From positions 248,001 to 312,000 of the forward strand of contig NZ_FNHL01000001.1 of the NCBI RefSeq assembly GCF_900103715.1: DNA of 64,000 bases, in the 5' to 3' direction. The stretch's first letter is position 1. Each line of letters begins with the position of its first letter. The notes under the pieces were generated by a model. It ran no database searches. It saw only the letters and a list, made by a program, of their open reading frames with translations, and was not told the origin of the DNA. This document shows positions 8,643 to 16,800 of the stretch, in pieces. Position numbers and translations under genes: made by a program. The DNA is from Halogranum gelatinilyticum (lineage in GTDB: Archaea; Halobacteriota; Halobacteria; Halobacteriales; Haloferacaceae).

Positions 8643-9676
8643 CGTGCCCGCGTCCCGTCGGTGCCACCCGCACCCGTCGCCCACGCCGACAGCAGATGTG
8701 TGAGGTGAATCGTCGCGTCCGTGCCCTCCGCGAGGTCGAGGTCGACCTGGCCGGCGAGTCGGTAGAGCCGACAGAGGTCGTCGCCGCCGTAGTCGGACTT
8801 GGCGCGAGCGACCCGGAGCAGTTCCCGCAGCAGCTCCTGGCCGTCGTAGCCTTCGTCGGAGATGAGGTCGTCGACGGCCTTCCGGGCCCCCGCGATGTCG
8901 CCTTCGGCCGCGGCGTCGAGCGCGGCCACGAGGTCGCCGTCGTTGCCGAGGTCGCCCATCGTCTGGTAGGCGGCCTGCATCGTCAGCTCGTCGTGTTCGA
9001 CGACGGTCGCCTGCGCGCTCAAGACGGCCTTCCGGAGGTTGCCACCGGCCGCGCTGGCGACGAACTCCAGCCCGTCGGACTGGTAGTCGACCGCCTCGGC
9101 TTCGAGGATGCCTTCGAGCACCGAGATGGTCTCGTCGGTCGAGGGGGCGCGGACCGGGACCGCGAAACAGCGCGAGCGGATCGGCGGGATGAGCTTCGAG
9201 GGCTGGCGGGTGGCGATGACGAACTGGGTCGTCCGGTGGTGTTGCTCCATCACCCGACGCAGTGCCTGCTGGAAGTCCTCGCGGATGGCCTCCGCGTTGT
9301 CGAGGACGATGGTCTTGAAGCTCCCCGACATCGGGGCGTAGCTGGCGGACTCCTTCAGCACGCGGTTGATCATGTCGCGTTTCGCCATCCGGCTCCGACC
9401 CTCCAGAAACTGCTCGAAGCGGGGGTCCGACCGGATCTCCTTTTTCGTCCGGTTGAAGAAGTCGGCGACGTTGATTTCGACCAAATCGTTATCGGGGTCC
9501 TCGTGGGTCTCGCGGGCGAGTGCGCGGACTGCGGCGGTCTTGCCGACGCCCGGCGGTCCCTGGAGCACGAGGTTCATCGGTTCGTCGACGGCGCGGCCCA
9601 GCCGGTCTCTGACCGCTGCTTGCGGAAGGTCCGAGAGGGCTGGCGCGTGCGTATCCGTCCACAGCGGCGCGTCCAT
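8639..9676 (-). CDS. rfcC: Replication factor C small-subunit paralogue (clamp loader, RfcC type)
   Basis: A 345-residue AAA+ protein. The Walker A motif is GPPGVGKT at residues 40-47. The SRC motif is intact (IRSRCF, residues 166-171), and the ALRRVMEQ helix is typical of RFC small subunits. Two departures stand out. The Walker B region reads VLDNAE (residues 124-129) instead of LDEAD, losing the usual catalytic Glu. Sensor 1 reads FVIATRQPSKLI rather than an SCNxxxK form. It may bind ATP but hydrolyse it poorly, acting as a structural subunit beside a canonical RfcA. It is first in a pair with asd. Confidence 0.85.
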   Translation of the reverse strand: MDAPLWTDTHAPALSDLPQAAVRDRLGRAVDEPMNLVLQGPPGVGKTAAVRALARETHEDPDNDLVEINVADFFNRTKKEIRSDPRFEQFLEGRSRMAKRDMINRVLKESASYAPMSGSFKTIVLDNAEAIREDFQQALRRVMEQHHRTTQFVIATRQPSKLIPPIRSRCFAVPVRAPSTDETISVLEGILEAEAVDYQSDGLEFVASAAGGNLRKAVLSAQATVVEHDELTMQAAYQTMGDLGNDGDLVAALDAAAEGDIAGARKAVDDLISDEGYDGQELLRELLRVARAKSDYGGDDLCRLYRLAGQVDLDLAEGTDATIHLTHLLSAWATGAGGTDGTRAR

Positions 9677-9820
9677 TGGCCGGGAGTAATCGGTCGGCGG
9701 GTAAGAATCGGTCGGTCCGAGCGGGTCGGCTCGGCGGTCAGCGTCGCGAAAAACAGCGAACGCGGGTCGGAGGGCTGCGGTCGGAATCGCGGTTCTGCGG
9801 GGACGGCCGTCGTGGCTTCG

Positions 9821-11008
9821 TCAGCCGAACAGCGTCGTCAGGCCGTTGTTTCCGTTGCCGTTGCCGTTCCCGGCGTTCGCGCCCGCTTCTACCGTCGCGG
9901 TGAGCGTCTGCTCCAGTTCGACCTCGCTGTCACCGCTGGTGACGGTCACTTCGATCTCTTCGCTCCCCTCGGGGACGCTGAAGGTCAACTCGCCGTTCTC
10001 GTCGGTCTCGCCGACGACCTCGCCGTCGACTTCGACCGTCGCGTTGGCGACCGCGGAGCCGTTCTGCGTCACGCTGATCGTCGCGTTCGACCCGGCGGTG
10101 ACCTCACTGACGAACGAGGCGTTGAGGCCGTTCGCCGCCTCCTCGGCCGCGTCGTCCGCGTCCTCGGCTGCGTCGTCGGCCTCGTTGCCAGCGTCTTCGG
10201 CGTCGTCGTCACGCTCGTCGTCCTCGTCGTCGACGACGTCGATCTCGACCTCGTCGCTCGTGCCGGACTCGCTGGCGACCGGCTTGAGGATGTACTTTCC
10301 ACTGTTACCCGCCTCGAAGACGGTGATGTCGTAGACGAAGTCGACGCTCTCGTTCGCGCCGATGGTGAAGCCTTTGTTCAGCTGGAGCTTCTGGCTCGGC
10401 AGCTTGACGTTCACCTGTTCGCCGTTCTCGAGGGTGCCGTTGATGTCGCTGACGTAGACGAAGACTTTCGAGTAGTTGCCTTCCTCGACGTCGATCGAGC
10501 TGAGGGCGCTCGCGTTCGCACCCTGGAGCTTCGTCAGGTCGACCGTCTTCGAGTCGACCTCGTACTCCTCCCAGCCGTCGCTCTCGTCGAACTCGCCCGA
10601 CGCGTTCGCCTCGACGTCGGCGTCAGCCGTGGCGTTCACGCCCGTCGTGTTGGCGTCGACAGAGCCGTTGACGGTGGTGTTCGCCTCGATCTCCACGTCG
10701 TCGTCGGCTTCTATCTCGCTCTCGTTCTCGTCACTCTCGGATTCGGACTCCTCGTCGTCCTCATCGTCGGCGTCGGCCTTCTGGAAGCCGACTCTCGTGA
10801 TGGTGACGTTGAGATGCTCGAACTGGTCGATGGCGTTGCGCTCGTCGCTCACGTACATGTTCACCGTCCCTGTCGAGCCGCTCGTGCTTCCGCTCTCGGC
10901 CGCGGTTGTCTCTCCACTCGGTCCGGTCGTTCCTGAGTCGACCCCACCGGCACACCCAGCGAGCAGCAGCATGAGTGCAACCAGCACGGTCGCGATTGGT
11001 CGGCGCAT
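9821..11008 (-). CDS. DUF4382-like lipoprotein, acidic, with GN-rich tail
   Basis: A 395-residue protein starting at the ATG at 11008. The signal peptide ends in a lipobox (LLAGC, Cys near residue 19), so it is probably lipid-anchored outside the cell. The first domain (VNMYVSDERNAIDQFEHLNV and TRVGF) resembles DUF4382. It contains a long Asp/Glu/Asn insertion and ends with FTIGANESVDFVYDI. A carboxypeptidase-regulatory-like module follows (ISVTQNGSAVANATVEV, TDENGELTF) and then a GNGNGNGNN tail. The module and tail echo the exported protein at 512-1510. Function is unknown. Confidence 0.78.
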   Translation of the reverse strand: MRRPIATVLVALMLLLAGCAGGVDSGTTGPSGETTAAESGSTSGSTGTVNMYVSDERNAIDQFEHLNVTITRVGFQKADADDEDDEESESESDENESEIEADDDVEIEANTTVNGSVDANTTGVNATADADVEANASGEFDESDGWEEYEVDSKTVDLTKLQGANASALSSIDVEEGNYSKVFVYVSDINGTLENGEQVNVKLPSQKLQLNKGFTIGANESVDFVYDITVFEAGNSGKYILKPVASESGTSDEVEIDVVDDEDDERDDDAEDAGNEADDAAEDADDAAEEAANGLNASFVSEVTAGSNATISVTQNGSAVANATVEVDGEVVGETDENGELTFSVPEGSEEIEVTVTSGDSEVELEQTLTATVEAGANAGNGNGNGNNGLTTLFG

Positions 11009-11033
11009 CGTACTCGGTGGAAGTGCCGAGAGC

Positions 11034-11044
11034 CTGATATACCC
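11034..11044 (-). promoter_or_regulatory. TATA-like box of the DUF4382-like lipoprotein gene
   Basis: The minus strand reads GGGTATATCAG, centred about 31 nt before the ATG at 11008. It supports that start over a frame open to 11242. Confidence 0.5.
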
Positions 11045-11150
11045 GACAGTCTGTTCTCCCGGATTTAGCAGTTTGAACGGAGATAAACGGGTTTGAACGG
11101 TTCGTTCGTCGGACTTCCTGCACGGATTGCCGGTGACGCGCTTCCGACAC

Positions 11151-11160
11151 GGGTTTAGTG
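11151..11160 (+). promoter_or_regulatory. TATA-like box of rnz
   Basis: GGGTTTAGTG is centred about 27 nt before the ATG at 11182. It selects the MSMRV start as leaderless over a GTG at 11158, which lies only a few nt from the box. Confidence 0.5.
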
Positions 11161-11181
11161 GTCCCCCGTGTGACTTCGGGT

Positions 11182-12114
11182 ATGTCGATGCGCGTGACGT
11201 TTCTCGGAACCAGCGGGGCGGTGCCCACGACCGAGCGGGCACCCAGCGCGCTCCTCGTCAACCGCGAGGGCGAACGGTTCCTCTTCGATTGCGGCGAGGG
11301 CACCCAGCGACAGATGATGCGGTTCGGCACGGGGTTCAACGTCACACACCTCTTCGTCACGCATCTCCACGGCGACCACATCCTGGGCATCCCCGGTCTC
11401 ATCCAGTCGTGGGACTTCAACGGCCGCGACGACCCACTGGCGATTCACGTCCCGCCAGGGTCGAAAAAGCATATCAAGAGCCTCGTCCACGCCGGCGGCT
11501 ACGACCCCAGCTACGCCGTCAACATCCACGAGGTCGCCCCCGGCAAGACCGCGCTCGCCGGTGACGGCTACGAGGTCCGGACGTTCAAGACGAACCACCG
11601 GACGAAATCCCAGGGCTACGCCATCGTCGAGGAGGACCGGCCGGGCCGCTTCGACCGCGAGAAGGCCGAAGAGGAATTGGGCATCCCACCGGGGCCGATG
11701 TACGGCAAGCTCCACAACGGCGAGACCGTCGAACTCGACGACGGGACGGTCATCCGCCCCGAACAGGTCGTCGGCGAGCCTCGCCCCGGCCGGACGCTGG
11801 TCTACACCGGCGACACGCGGCCCGTGCAGGCGACCGTCGACATCGCCCACGACGCCGACCTGCTGATTCACGACGCGACGTTCACGACCGAGGAGGCGGG
11901 CCGCGCGCGCCAAACGTACCACTCGACGGCACAGGAAGCCGCCGACGTCGCCAGTCGCGCCAACGCCAAACGACTGGCACTCACACACATCTCCTCGCGC
12001 TACGCGGGCAACGCGGGCCCCATCGAGCGGGAGGGTCGCGAGGGCTTCGACGGGGAGTGTTTCGTCCCCGACGACGGCCAGAAGTTCGAGGTGCCGTTCC
12101 CGGACGACGAGTAG
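11182..12114 (+). CDS. rnz: Ribonuclease Z (tRNA 3' endonuclease)
   Basis: A 310-residue metallo-beta-lactamase-fold protein. The zinc motif is HLHGDH at residues 61-66, preceded by FDCGEGTQRQMMR and FLGTSGAVPT. Later ligands appear in VYTGDTRP and LTHISSRY. A 50-residue exosite arm lies between PGPMYGKL and the PVQ region. It cuts tRNA precursors after the discriminator base. This fits the two tRNAs here, which lack encoded CCA ends. It is divergent from the lipoprotein gene and stands alone. Confidence 0.95.
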   Translation: MSMRVTFLGTSGAVPTTERAPSALLVNREGERFLFDCGEGTQRQMMRFGTGFNVTHLFVTHLHGDHILGIPGLIQSWDFNGRDDPLAIHVPPGSKKHIKSLVHAGGYDPSYAVNIHEVAPGKTALAGDGYEVRTFKTNHRTKSQGYAIVEEDRPGRFDREKAEEELGIPPGPMYGKLHNGETVELDDGTVIRPEQVVGEPRPGRTLVYTGDTRPVQATVDIAHDADLLIHDATFTTEEAGRARQTYHSTAQEAADVASRANAKRLALTHISSRYAGNAGPIEREGREGFDGECFVPDDGQKFEVPFPDDE

Positions 12115-12117
12115 TCG

Positions 12118-12549
12118 CTACGTCTCGCGGAGCACGTCAGTTGTCTCGTCGACGTCGCCAGCGACGGCCTCGGCAACGTCGACTGCTTCACCTGCACACG
12201 ACGCACAGTAGACGTTCTCGCCGTCGTCGAGCAGGAGGAGCGGCACGCCGAACAGCACCCACTCGCGGACGAACCGCCGACGCTCGCCGTCGGTGACGGC
12301 TGCGTCGCACTCGACGCAGTGCGCGTCGGCTGCCGCCGACACGGGCTGTTTGAGGATGCGCGTCCCCTCGCCCACCTTCGACCGTCGGTAGGCGGGCTGT
12401 CGCGTCACCAGATAGGCGACGCCGCCGACGAGTGCGAGCGCGAGCGCGACGAGGACGACGCGGCCGACCGAGAGCAACAGGCCACGAGCCAGGAAGCCGA
12501 CCACGAGCGTCGCACAGAGCGCGAGGGCAGCGAGGAGCCGACGGTCCAT
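12118..12549 (-). CDS. Small membrane protein with zinc-ribbon-like cysteines
   Basis: A 143-residue protein with two N-terminal transmembrane helices, a basic stretch, and two cysteine pairs (CVEC and CASC) about 55 residues apart that could form a zinc ribbon. It starts 5 nt behind the SPFH gene on the same strand, so the two are probably co-transcribed. It may be a membrane partner of that protein. No enzyme motif is present, and the family name is not known to me. Confidence 0.65.
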   Translation of the reverse strand: MDRRLLAALALCATLVVGFLARGLLLSVGRVVLVALALALVGGVAYLVTRQPAYRRSKVGEGTRILKQPVSAAADAHCVECDAAVTDGERRRFVREWVLFGVPLLLLDDGENVYCASCAGEAVDVAEAVAGDVDETTDVLRET

Positions 12550-12554
12550 GTCGG

Positions 12555-13517
12555 CTACGACTCGGCGGAGCTGTTGTTCGTCTCCGTGCCAGTACTGCTG
12601 CTCGACGAACTCGATGAACTCGACGACCCGCCGCCGTCGGACTCGAGGTTCCGGACGAACTGCGGGTAGCCCTCGCCGCCGACGGGGATGTAGACGGTGT
12701 CGGTCTCGTCGAGCTTCTGGATGTACTGCTGGGCGAGCACCTCGTTCGTCAGCGACTCGCTGACGATGCGGTTCGCGTCGGCCTCACCCTGGGCTTCGAT
12801 CTTCTTTCGGTCGGCTTCGAGCTTCTCGACTTCGAGTTCGCTCTGTTTCTGTTGACGACGCTGTTCGGTGATCTCTTTCTGCTCGACGGCTCGGGCGTAC
12901 TCGGCGGGCAACTCGACGTTGCGGATCTGGACGGCTTCGAGGATGAGCCCGTCGTTCTGGAAGTCCTCGCCGAGCTCCCGTTCGGCGGCGAGTTTCAGCT
13001 TCGTCTGCCCCTCGCCGGTGTAGATCTCGGTGACAGGGAGGCGGCCCGCTTCGGTCCGGAGGACCGAGCGAATCGACGGCCGAATCAGCCGTTCCTCAGC
13101 GGTTTCGACCGTCCGGTAGTTCTTGTAGAAGTCGACGGCCTGGCTGGCGTCGACGCGGTAGCGGACGGTCACGTCGATGTCGACGCGGAGACCGTCCTCG
13201 GTGAGGACGCGGATGGCGTCGTCGCGGTCGACCTGTCCTTCGCCCTGCTGGGCGGACATCGTGTAGGACTGCGGCCGGACGGAGAGGCTACTCGTCGACT
13301 GCGAGACGGGGTTGACGAAGTGCGCGCCGGGCTCGAAGACGGTGCCGGTCGTCGCACCCCACTTCTTGACGACCTTCACGTTCCCCTCTTCGACGGGCTC
13401 CCACGCGAGAAGCCCGGCGACGGGGGCCGAGAGGACGAGGAGGGCGAGCACGCCCGTGAGGACGAGCCGTGTGAGGTTGTCGGGGCGGAGGGATGGAGGG
13501 CTTGGGTCGGAACTCAT
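12555..13517 (-). CDS. SPFH/band-7 (prohibitin-like) membrane protein
   Basis: A 320-residue protein with one N-terminal transmembrane helix (LVLTGVLALLVLSAPVAGLL) followed by the SPFH domain (VKKWGATTGTVFEPGAHFVNP) and a charged coiled coil (QRRQQKQSELEVEKLEADRK). A Ser-rich C-terminal tail follows. Such proteins form large membrane-attached rings. The usual NfeD partner is absent, and a small two-cysteine-pair membrane protein follows instead. The ATG at 13517 is chosen over an upstream ATG at 13562 because it gives the compact N-terminus. Confidence 0.85.
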   Translation of the reverse strand: MSSDPSPPSLRPDNLTRLVLTGVLALLVLSAPVAGLLAWEPVEEGNVKVVKKWGATTGTVFEPGAHFVNPVSQSTSSLSVRPQSYTMSAQQGEGQVDRDDAIRVLTEDGLRVDIDVTVRYRVDASQAVDFYKNYRTVETAEERLIRPSIRSVLRTEAGRLPVTEIYTGEGQTKLKLAAERELGEDFQNDGLILEAVQIRNVELPAEYARAVEQKEITEQRRQQKQSELEVEKLEADRKKIEAQGEADANRIVSESLTNEVLAQQYIQKLDETDTVYIPVGGEGYPQFVRNLESDGGGSSSSSSSSSSSTGTETNNSSAES

Positions 13518-13618
13518 GTTACCACAAGAACCGTGGAAAGCGGGGGTTTTCATAGTTCGCATATCAGTCTAAATCTCGACACGTCTCGGCGGCCACGGGG
13601 AGTCGTCGTCCCCGGCGT

Positions 13619-13630
13619 GGGGTATTTATC
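13619..13630 (+). promoter_or_regulatory. TATA-like box of the DUF460 gene
   Basis: GGGGTATTTATC is centred about 28 nt before the GTG at 13653 and supports that start in a frame that is open far upstream. Confidence 0.55.
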
Positions 13631-13652
13631 GGCAGACTCCCTAGCGGGGTTC

Positions 13653-15674
13653 GTGAGCACTCGGACGAGTGCGCTCGACTCGCTGGTGTTCGGCGTCGAC
13701 ATCCAGAGCGGCAACATCCGTGGGGACTCGCCCTCCTACGCGGTCGTCGCCCTCGACACGGGGTCGCTCGACACCGGTGTCGGCACCGACGGCGGGGCGG
13801 ACGGCGAAGAACGGATCGACCGTGACGTCGTCTCGTTCCGCAAACTCACCCGCCTCATCGAGCGCGAGGAACCAGCGATGGTCGCGACGGACAACATGTA
13901 CGAGCTTGCGGCCGACAAGGACGCGCTCGTACACTTCCTGCAGTCACTCCCCGCCGACACGAAACTCGTACAGGTGACCGGCGCGGAGCGACCCGAACCC
14001 CTCTCGCGGGTCGCCTCCCGCCACGGCGTCCCCTACGGCAAAGAGCCGATGAAGGAGGCCGAGGCGGCCGCCCGCCTCGCCGCGGCCAACGTCGGCTACG
14101 AGGTCTCGGCGTTCACTGACACGACGACCGTCAAGGTCTCCCGCGGCCGTTCGACCGGCAAGGGCGGCTGGTCCTCCGACCGCTACACCCGCCGCATCCA
14201 CGGCAACGTCAAGACGACCGCCCGCGACGTCGAGTCGAAGCTCAAAGAGGCCGGACTCGCCTTCGAGCGCGAGGTCACGGAAAAGTACGGCGGCTTCTCG
14301 AACGCGATCTTCACCGTCGAGGCGCGGCCACAGGACATCCCCGTCTCCAACCGTCGCTCCGGCGACATCCGTATCGAAGTCGAACGCGAACGCCGGGACG
14401 GTATCGAGTTCGAACCACTGGTCAAACGCCGCGACCACGTCATCGTCGGCATCGACCCCGGGACGACCACCGCGGCGGCCGTCGTCGGCCTCGACGGGAG
14501 CGTCCTCGACGTCTACTCCAGTCGGACGAGCGACACCGCCGACGTCATCGAGTGGCTCATCGAACGGGGTCGGCCCATCATCGTCGCCGCCGACGTCGAG
14601 CCGATGCCCGAGACGGTCGAGAAGTTCCGCCGGAGCTTCGACGCCGCGGGCTGGCATCCCCCGTCGGACATCCCCGTCGACGAGAAACTTCATCGAACTC
14701 GAAACGACGACTACGACAACGACCACGAACGCGACGCGATGGCCGCCGCGCTGTTCGCCTTCGACGCCCACGAGGACCAGTTCGACCGCATCACGCGGAA
14801 GGTCCCGCCGCGACTCGACCGCGGAGAGGTCATCGCCCGCGTCGTCTCCCGCGAGGAGTCCGTCGAGGCGGTCCTCCGGGACCTCTCGGACGACGAGCAG
14901 ACGGAGGAGGAGACGCACGAACACACCGAGCGGGAACTCACGGCCGAAGAGAAGAAGATCAAACGGCTGGAGTCGCAGGTCGAGCGGCTGGAGGCGCACG
15001 TCGACGACCTCACCGACGAACTCGACGACCGCGAGGAGACCATCGAGGAGTACAAAGAGGAGCTCTCGGACGCCCGCCGCGAGGAGCGACGGGAGGCCCG
15101 CGAACGCCGCGAGGTCAACCGCCTCGAACGCGAGAACGGCCGGCTGGAGCGCGAGTTAGCGGCCGAGAAAGAGCGTGCCGACGAACTCCAGTCGAAGCTC
15201 TCGCGGCTGAAGGACCTCTGGAAGCTCGACCATTCGAACTTCGCCGACGTCGCGGAGGGTCGAGACCTCGTGCCCGTGAAGGTGGTCGAGCAGTTCACCA
15301 GGGGGGCCATCCAGGACACGGTCGAGGAGTACGGCATCTCCGCGGGCGACGTGGTCTATCTCCGCGACGCCAGCGGGGCCGGTCGGAGCACGGCCGAACT
15401 CCTCGCCGAGAAACGACCCAAGGCCGTCCTGCGCTCGGGCGGCATCTCGGAGGTCGCCGAGGAGGTGCTGTTCGACCACGAGATTCCGGTCGGCCCGGCC
15501 GACGGCATCTCGATTCAGGAGATCGACGAACTCGCCATCGCCCGCGGCAGCGACGTCCAGTCGGTCATCGACGACTGGGAGGGGCGCGCCGAGGAGCGGC
15601 AGAAAGAACAGAAGTCGGAGATGGTCGACCAGATCATCAGCGAACACCGCGCCAACGGCGGCGAGAAGAACTAG
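13653..15674 (+). CDS. DUF460 protein with RNase H-like domain and long coiled coil
   Basis: A 673-residue protein. The N-terminal part begins FGVDIQSGNIRGDSPSYAVV. A central RNase H/RuvC-YqgF-like domain reads IVGIDPGTTTAAAVVGLDG, with acidic residues in IVAADVEPMP and NDHERDAMAAALFAF. A charged coiled coil follows (about residues 425-520), then a C-terminal domain (RDASGAGRSTAELLAEKRPKA). It matches the archaeal DUF460 family, predicted to act on nucleic acid but unproved. Its last 4 nt overlap the convergent lipoprotein gene. The GTG start is supported by the AT box. Confidence 0.85.
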   Translation: MSTRTSALDSLVFGVDIQSGNIRGDSPSYAVVALDTGSLDTGVGTDGGADGEERIDRDVVSFRKLTRLIEREEPAMVATDNMYELAADKDALVHFLQSLPADTKLVQVTGAERPEPLSRVASRHGVPYGKEPMKEAEAAARLAAANVGYEVSAFTDTTTVKVSRGRSTGKGGWSSDRYTRRIHGNVKTTARDVESKLKEAGLAFEREVTEKYGGFSNAIFTVEARPQDIPVSNRRSGDIRIEVERERRDGIEFEPLVKRRDHVIVGIDPGTTTAAAVVGLDGSVLDVYSSRTSDTADVIEWLIERGRPIIVAADVEPMPETVEKFRRSFDAAGWHPPSDIPVDEKLHRTRNDDYDNDHERDAMAAALFAFDAHEDQFDRITRKVPPRLDRGEVIARVVSREESVEAVLRDLSDDEQTEEETHEHTERELTAEEKKIKRLESQVERLEAHVDDLTDELDDREETIEEYKEELSDARREERREARERREVNRLERENGRLERELAAEKERADELQSKLSRLKDLWKLDHSNFADVAEGRDLVPVKVVEQFTRGAIQDTVEEYGISAGDVVYLRDASGAGRSTAELLAEKRPKAVLRSGGISEVAEEVLFDHEIPVGPADGISIQEIDELAIARGSDVQSVIDDWEGRAEERQKEQKSEMVDQIISEHRANGGEKN

Positions 15675-16075
15675 TCGTACGTCCGCACCTCGACGCGGAG
15701 ACTCCCGTCCTCGTCGATGAACGCCTCCAGATTCTCGCCACGAAGGCTTCCCGACTCGCCTGTCAGTTCGACCGTCGTCGTCACCGGCTCGTTCTCGCTA
15801 CTCGCGAGTGTCACCGTCACCTCGTAGACGCCGGGGTCGGTGAGGAGTCCGTTCCGCAGCCCCCACTCCGACGCACCGATGGAGACGGTTTCCTCGCGTG
15901 GGTCGTCTGTCGACCCGTCGCGGGCGATGGTGAGCCGGAGCGTGTGGCTCTCGGGGCTGTTGTTGACGACGAGCAGGGAGCCGGGTTTCGGGTCGCTGTC
16001 GATGGCCGAACAGCCCGCAAGGAGGCCGAGGGCGGCGACGCCGAGCGCGTGGAGGGCGCGTCTGCGGGATAGCAC
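15671..16075 (-). CDS. Short lipoprotein, function unknown
   Basis: A 134-residue protein starting at a GTG at 16075. The N-terminus has twin arginines (SRRRALHALGVAALG) and a lipobox LLAGC, so it is probably Tat-exported and lipid-anchored, like many haloarchaeal lipoproteins. The rest is a single beta-rich domain (LLVVNNSPESHTLRLTIARD, VYEVTVTL) with no catalytic residues evident. It converges on the DUF460 gene with a 4-nt overlap. Two tatC genes lie 8-10 kb downstream. Confidence 0.65.
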   Translation of the reverse strand: MLSRRRALHALGVAALGLLAGCSAIDSDPKPGSLLVVNNSPESHTLRLTIARDGSTDDPREETVSIGASEWGLRNGLLTDPGVYEVTVTLASSENEPVTTTVELTGESGSLRGENLEAFIDEDGSLRVEVRTYD

Positions 16076-16171
16076 ACCGGGAAGTCGGGCCGCGTGCCTA
16101 TCGACCCTTCGCTTTCCGCTCTCTCGGCGGCAACCACGCAAGCTATTACCGCCGATTGACAAGCAGGGGTC

Positions 16172-16759
16172 GTGCCGCGATTCGACTATCCGTGTCCGGG
16201 CTGTCGCACCACCAACAGCCTGCACGACGCCGACTGCCGGTTCGAGGGGACCCAGTGGCCCGAGGTGGAGAAGGCCTACATCGACGTGGTCTCGCTGCTC
16301 TCCGTCGGCCCCCGCCGCGAGGAGGCACTCCCCGAACTCGTCCACGGCGAGTGGGACAACCTCCACGTCGCCGCCGTCGAGTCGCTCAAACGCCAACAGC
16401 GCGTCGTCGAGGAGGACGGCGCGCTCCGCCTGCTCACCGCGTCCGAGTATAAGGAACTCGTCTCCGAGCCGACCAGCGAGCCGATGCGGACGCTCTATCT
16501 CAAAGGGAGTGTCCCCGGCTGTCACGACAACGCCGTCTTCGCCATGGTCGCGTGGTACGAGATGGTCGGGCTGTCCTGGGCAGAGACGAAAGAACACGTC
16601 GTCGACTGGCTCCGCGAGTCGGGCGCGTGGGACCGCGGCGGCTTCGAGGAGGCCTCGCCCGAACAGCTCGTCGACAGCAAACGCCACGTCTACGAGGCCG
16701 GCTACGGCTGGAAGGAGAAGGCGACGGCGGCGAAGCGGGTCATCGACCGGAGCTTGTGA
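16172..16759 (+). CDS. Conserved haloarchaeal protein with N-terminal cysteine motif
   Basis: A 195-residue protein starting at a GTG at 16172. The first residues (FDYPCPGCRTTNSLHDADC) give a CxxC...C pattern that could hold zinc. The remainder is soluble and helical, with a Trp-rich centre (AMVAWYEMVGLSWAETKEHV). It looks conserved by its codon use and clean frame, but I do not recognise the function. An AT box (GCTATTACC) lies about 27 nt upstream of the GTG. It sits before an MFS exporter gene on the same strand. Confidence 0.65.
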   Translation: MPRFDYPCPGCRTTNSLHDADCRFEGTQWPEVEKAYIDVVSLLSVGPRREEALPELVHGEWDNLHVAAVESLKRQQRVVEEDGALRLLTASEYKELVSEPTSEPMRTLYLKGSVPGCHDNAVFAMVAWYEMVGLSWAETKEHVVDWLRESGAWDRGGFEEASPEQLVDSKRHVYEAGYGWKEKATAAKRVIDRSL

Positions 16760-16800
16760 GTCGGGGAAAGCGTTAGGCCCGTCGCCGACGCCGTAGGGGT

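Noticed and set aside
8696-10936. A 746-codon open frame on the plus strand
   Set aside because: It lies antisense to asd, rfcC and the lipoprotein gene, whose products are recognisable. Its translation is Val/Arg/Asp-rich without domains. High GC keeps antisense frames open.
12852-13652. Upstream extension of the DUF460 frame
   Set aside because: It is antisense to the SPFH gene; a TATA box lies 28 nt before the GTG at 13653.
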